Below are positions 63,171 to 64,000 of a DNA stretch of 64,000 bases, in pieces (within the stretch, counting starts at the first letter, position 1; every line of letters begins with the position of its first letter). A model generated the notes under the pieces. That model searched no databases. It was not told the origin of the DNA and saw nothing but the letters and a program-made list of their open reading frames with translations. The stretch lies in NCBI GenBank assembly GCA_029960065.1, contig JASCOF010000001.1, forward strand, positions 310,001 through 374,000, written 5' to 3'. Position numbers and translations under genes: made by a program. The DNA is from Flavobacteriaceae bacterium PS02336 (lineage in GTDB: Bacteria; Bacteroidota; Bacteroidia; Flavobacteriales; Flavobacteriaceae).

Positions 63171-64000
63171 ATGGAAGAAAAAAAATTAGACCTCAATTCG
63201 ATCATTGGTTTTGTATTGATATTCGGAATTTTGATTTGGATTTTTTATCAAAATCAACCTTCTGAGAAAGAAATTGCTGCTGAAAAAGCCAAGAAAGAAT
63301 TAGTAGCTAAACAAGAAGCACAATCAAAAGCCGATAAAGCTAAAACTGCAACAGCACCAGCTGTAGCTGTAACTCCTGGAGATACATTACAATTGGCTCA
63401 GTTGCAAAAAACTTTAGGAGGATTTGCTTATTCTGCAACGCTTCCTTCTGCAAAAGAGGCTTTTACTACAATCGAAAACGAAAAGCTTAAACTTAAAATC
63501 GCAAATAAAGGTGGTTACATAGTGGAAGCAACTTTAAAAGAATTTGAAAAGTTTAAAAAAGGTTCGGGTCAGTTAGTTGAATTAATTAAAAACAACAACT
63601 CAAATTTAAATCTACAGCTTCTTACTACAGATAACAGAACACTAAATTCTAAAGATTTGTATTTTGAACCAACATTAGAGAAAATTGGTGCAGACCAAGT
63701 TTTATCTATGCGTTTAAAAGCAGGTGCAAATGAATTTTTAGAGTATAAATATATTCTAAAGCCAAATGATTATCTAGTTGGTTTTGATATCCGTTCTCAA
63801 GGTTTAAACAGAGTTTTAAATTCTGCTAAACCAGTTGATTTGCAATGGGATTTAAAAACATATAGAAACGAAAAAAGTGTTTCTTATGAAAACCGTTTTG
63901 CTCAAATCGATTTTAAATACAATGAATCAAAATACAATAATGTAAGCCAGCATGGACAGGGGAAAGAAGAAACTCCTGAAAAAGTAAGTTACGTTGCATT
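63171..64000 (+). CDS. yidC: Membrane protein insertase YidC, 3' truncated by the window
   Basis: The frame starts at the ATG at 63171 and stays open to the end of the window (276 residues seen). It begins MEEKKLDLNSIIGFVLIFGI, one N-terminal membrane span, then a Lys/Ala-rich linker (AAEKAKKELVAKQEAQSKAD) and a large periplasmic beta domain (FTTIENEKLKLKIANKGGYI, LVGFDIRSQGLNRVLNSAKP), typical of Gram-negative YidC. YidC inserts and folds inner-membrane proteins, alone or with SecYEG. The catalytic transmembrane core lies beyond the window. Confidence 0.9.
   Translation, partial: MEEKKLDLNSIIGFVLIFGILIWIFYQNQPSEKEIAAEKAKKELVAKQEAQSKADKAKTATAPAVAVTPGDTLQLAQLQKTLGGFAYSATLPSAKEAFTTIENEKLKLKIANKGGYIVEATLKEFEKFKKGSGQLVELIKNNNSNLNLQLLTTDNRTLNSKDLYFEPTLEKIGADQVLSMRLKAGANEFLEYKYILKPNDYLVGFDIRSQGLNRVLNSAKPVDLQWDLKTYRNEKSVSYENRFAQIDFKYNESKYNNVSQHGQGKEETPEKVSYVA

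Overview
The window is a chromosomal segment of a member of the Bacteroidota, almost certainly a Flavobacterium or a close relative. Evidence for this is the AT-rich sequence, promoters of the TTG / TAnnTTTG type, a gliding-motility gene (gldI), a SusC/SusD pair, fused cyclophilin-FKBP isomerases, type II and type III glutamine synthetases, and many intergenic palindromic repeats. No tRNA, rRNA, CRISPR array, prophage or intact insertion sequence was seen. The assignment rests on recognition of protein families by reading; no database was searched.

Layout. 1-2100: the 3' end of a B12-dependent acyl-CoA mutase, then two direct copies of a ~205-nt palindrome-rich repeat flanking an unknown gene and an XRE regulator. 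2101-6424: four small secreted paralogs of unknown function in tandem, followed by a divergent AraC-type regulator. A 14-bp dyad (AACC-N6-GGTT) lies about 120 nt upstream of three of the paralogs and again at the regulator's own promoter. 6689-15992: esterase, lipoprotein, TerC, divergent glutamine synthetases GSII and GSIII, purM and two unknown genes. 16124-20762: two tandem GH92 alpha-mannosidases. 21024-27067: M61 peptidase, DUF2805, fatty acid hydroxylase, aquaporin, DoxX and EamA proteins. 27274-31223: nrnA-gldI-PPIase-PPIase operon. 31472-38264: ClC channel, RidA, CbpM/CbpA chaperones, pyruvate oxidase and unknown exported proteins. 38530-44611: guaA, two LysM proteins and an OsmC protein. 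44945-60680: a sugar-utilisation region. 61016-64000: DUF3820, pyrG and the 5' part of yidC.

The most informative region is 44945-60680. A LacI-family regulator (53929-54969) lies between a leftward susC-susD-DUF3472-GH109 gene set and a rightward kinase-nucleotidyltransferase-MFS transporter-NagB/deacetylase set. Upstream of both susC and the kinase is the same regulatory block: two 14-bp palindromes of TGTGyTCGArmACA type, then 16 nt to TTG, 20 nt, and TAGTTTCG. This predicts one regulon in which the outer-membrane importer and periplasmic enzymes deliver an amino-sugar-containing glycan to a cytoplasmic pathway of uptake, phosphorylation, deacetylation and deamination. The substrate (GalNAc- or GlcNAc-containing) is inferred.

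The second distinctive system is the AraC regulator with its array of small secreted proteins. I do not recognise a described function for it. Many gaps between genes hold long inverted repeats of several recurring sequence families.
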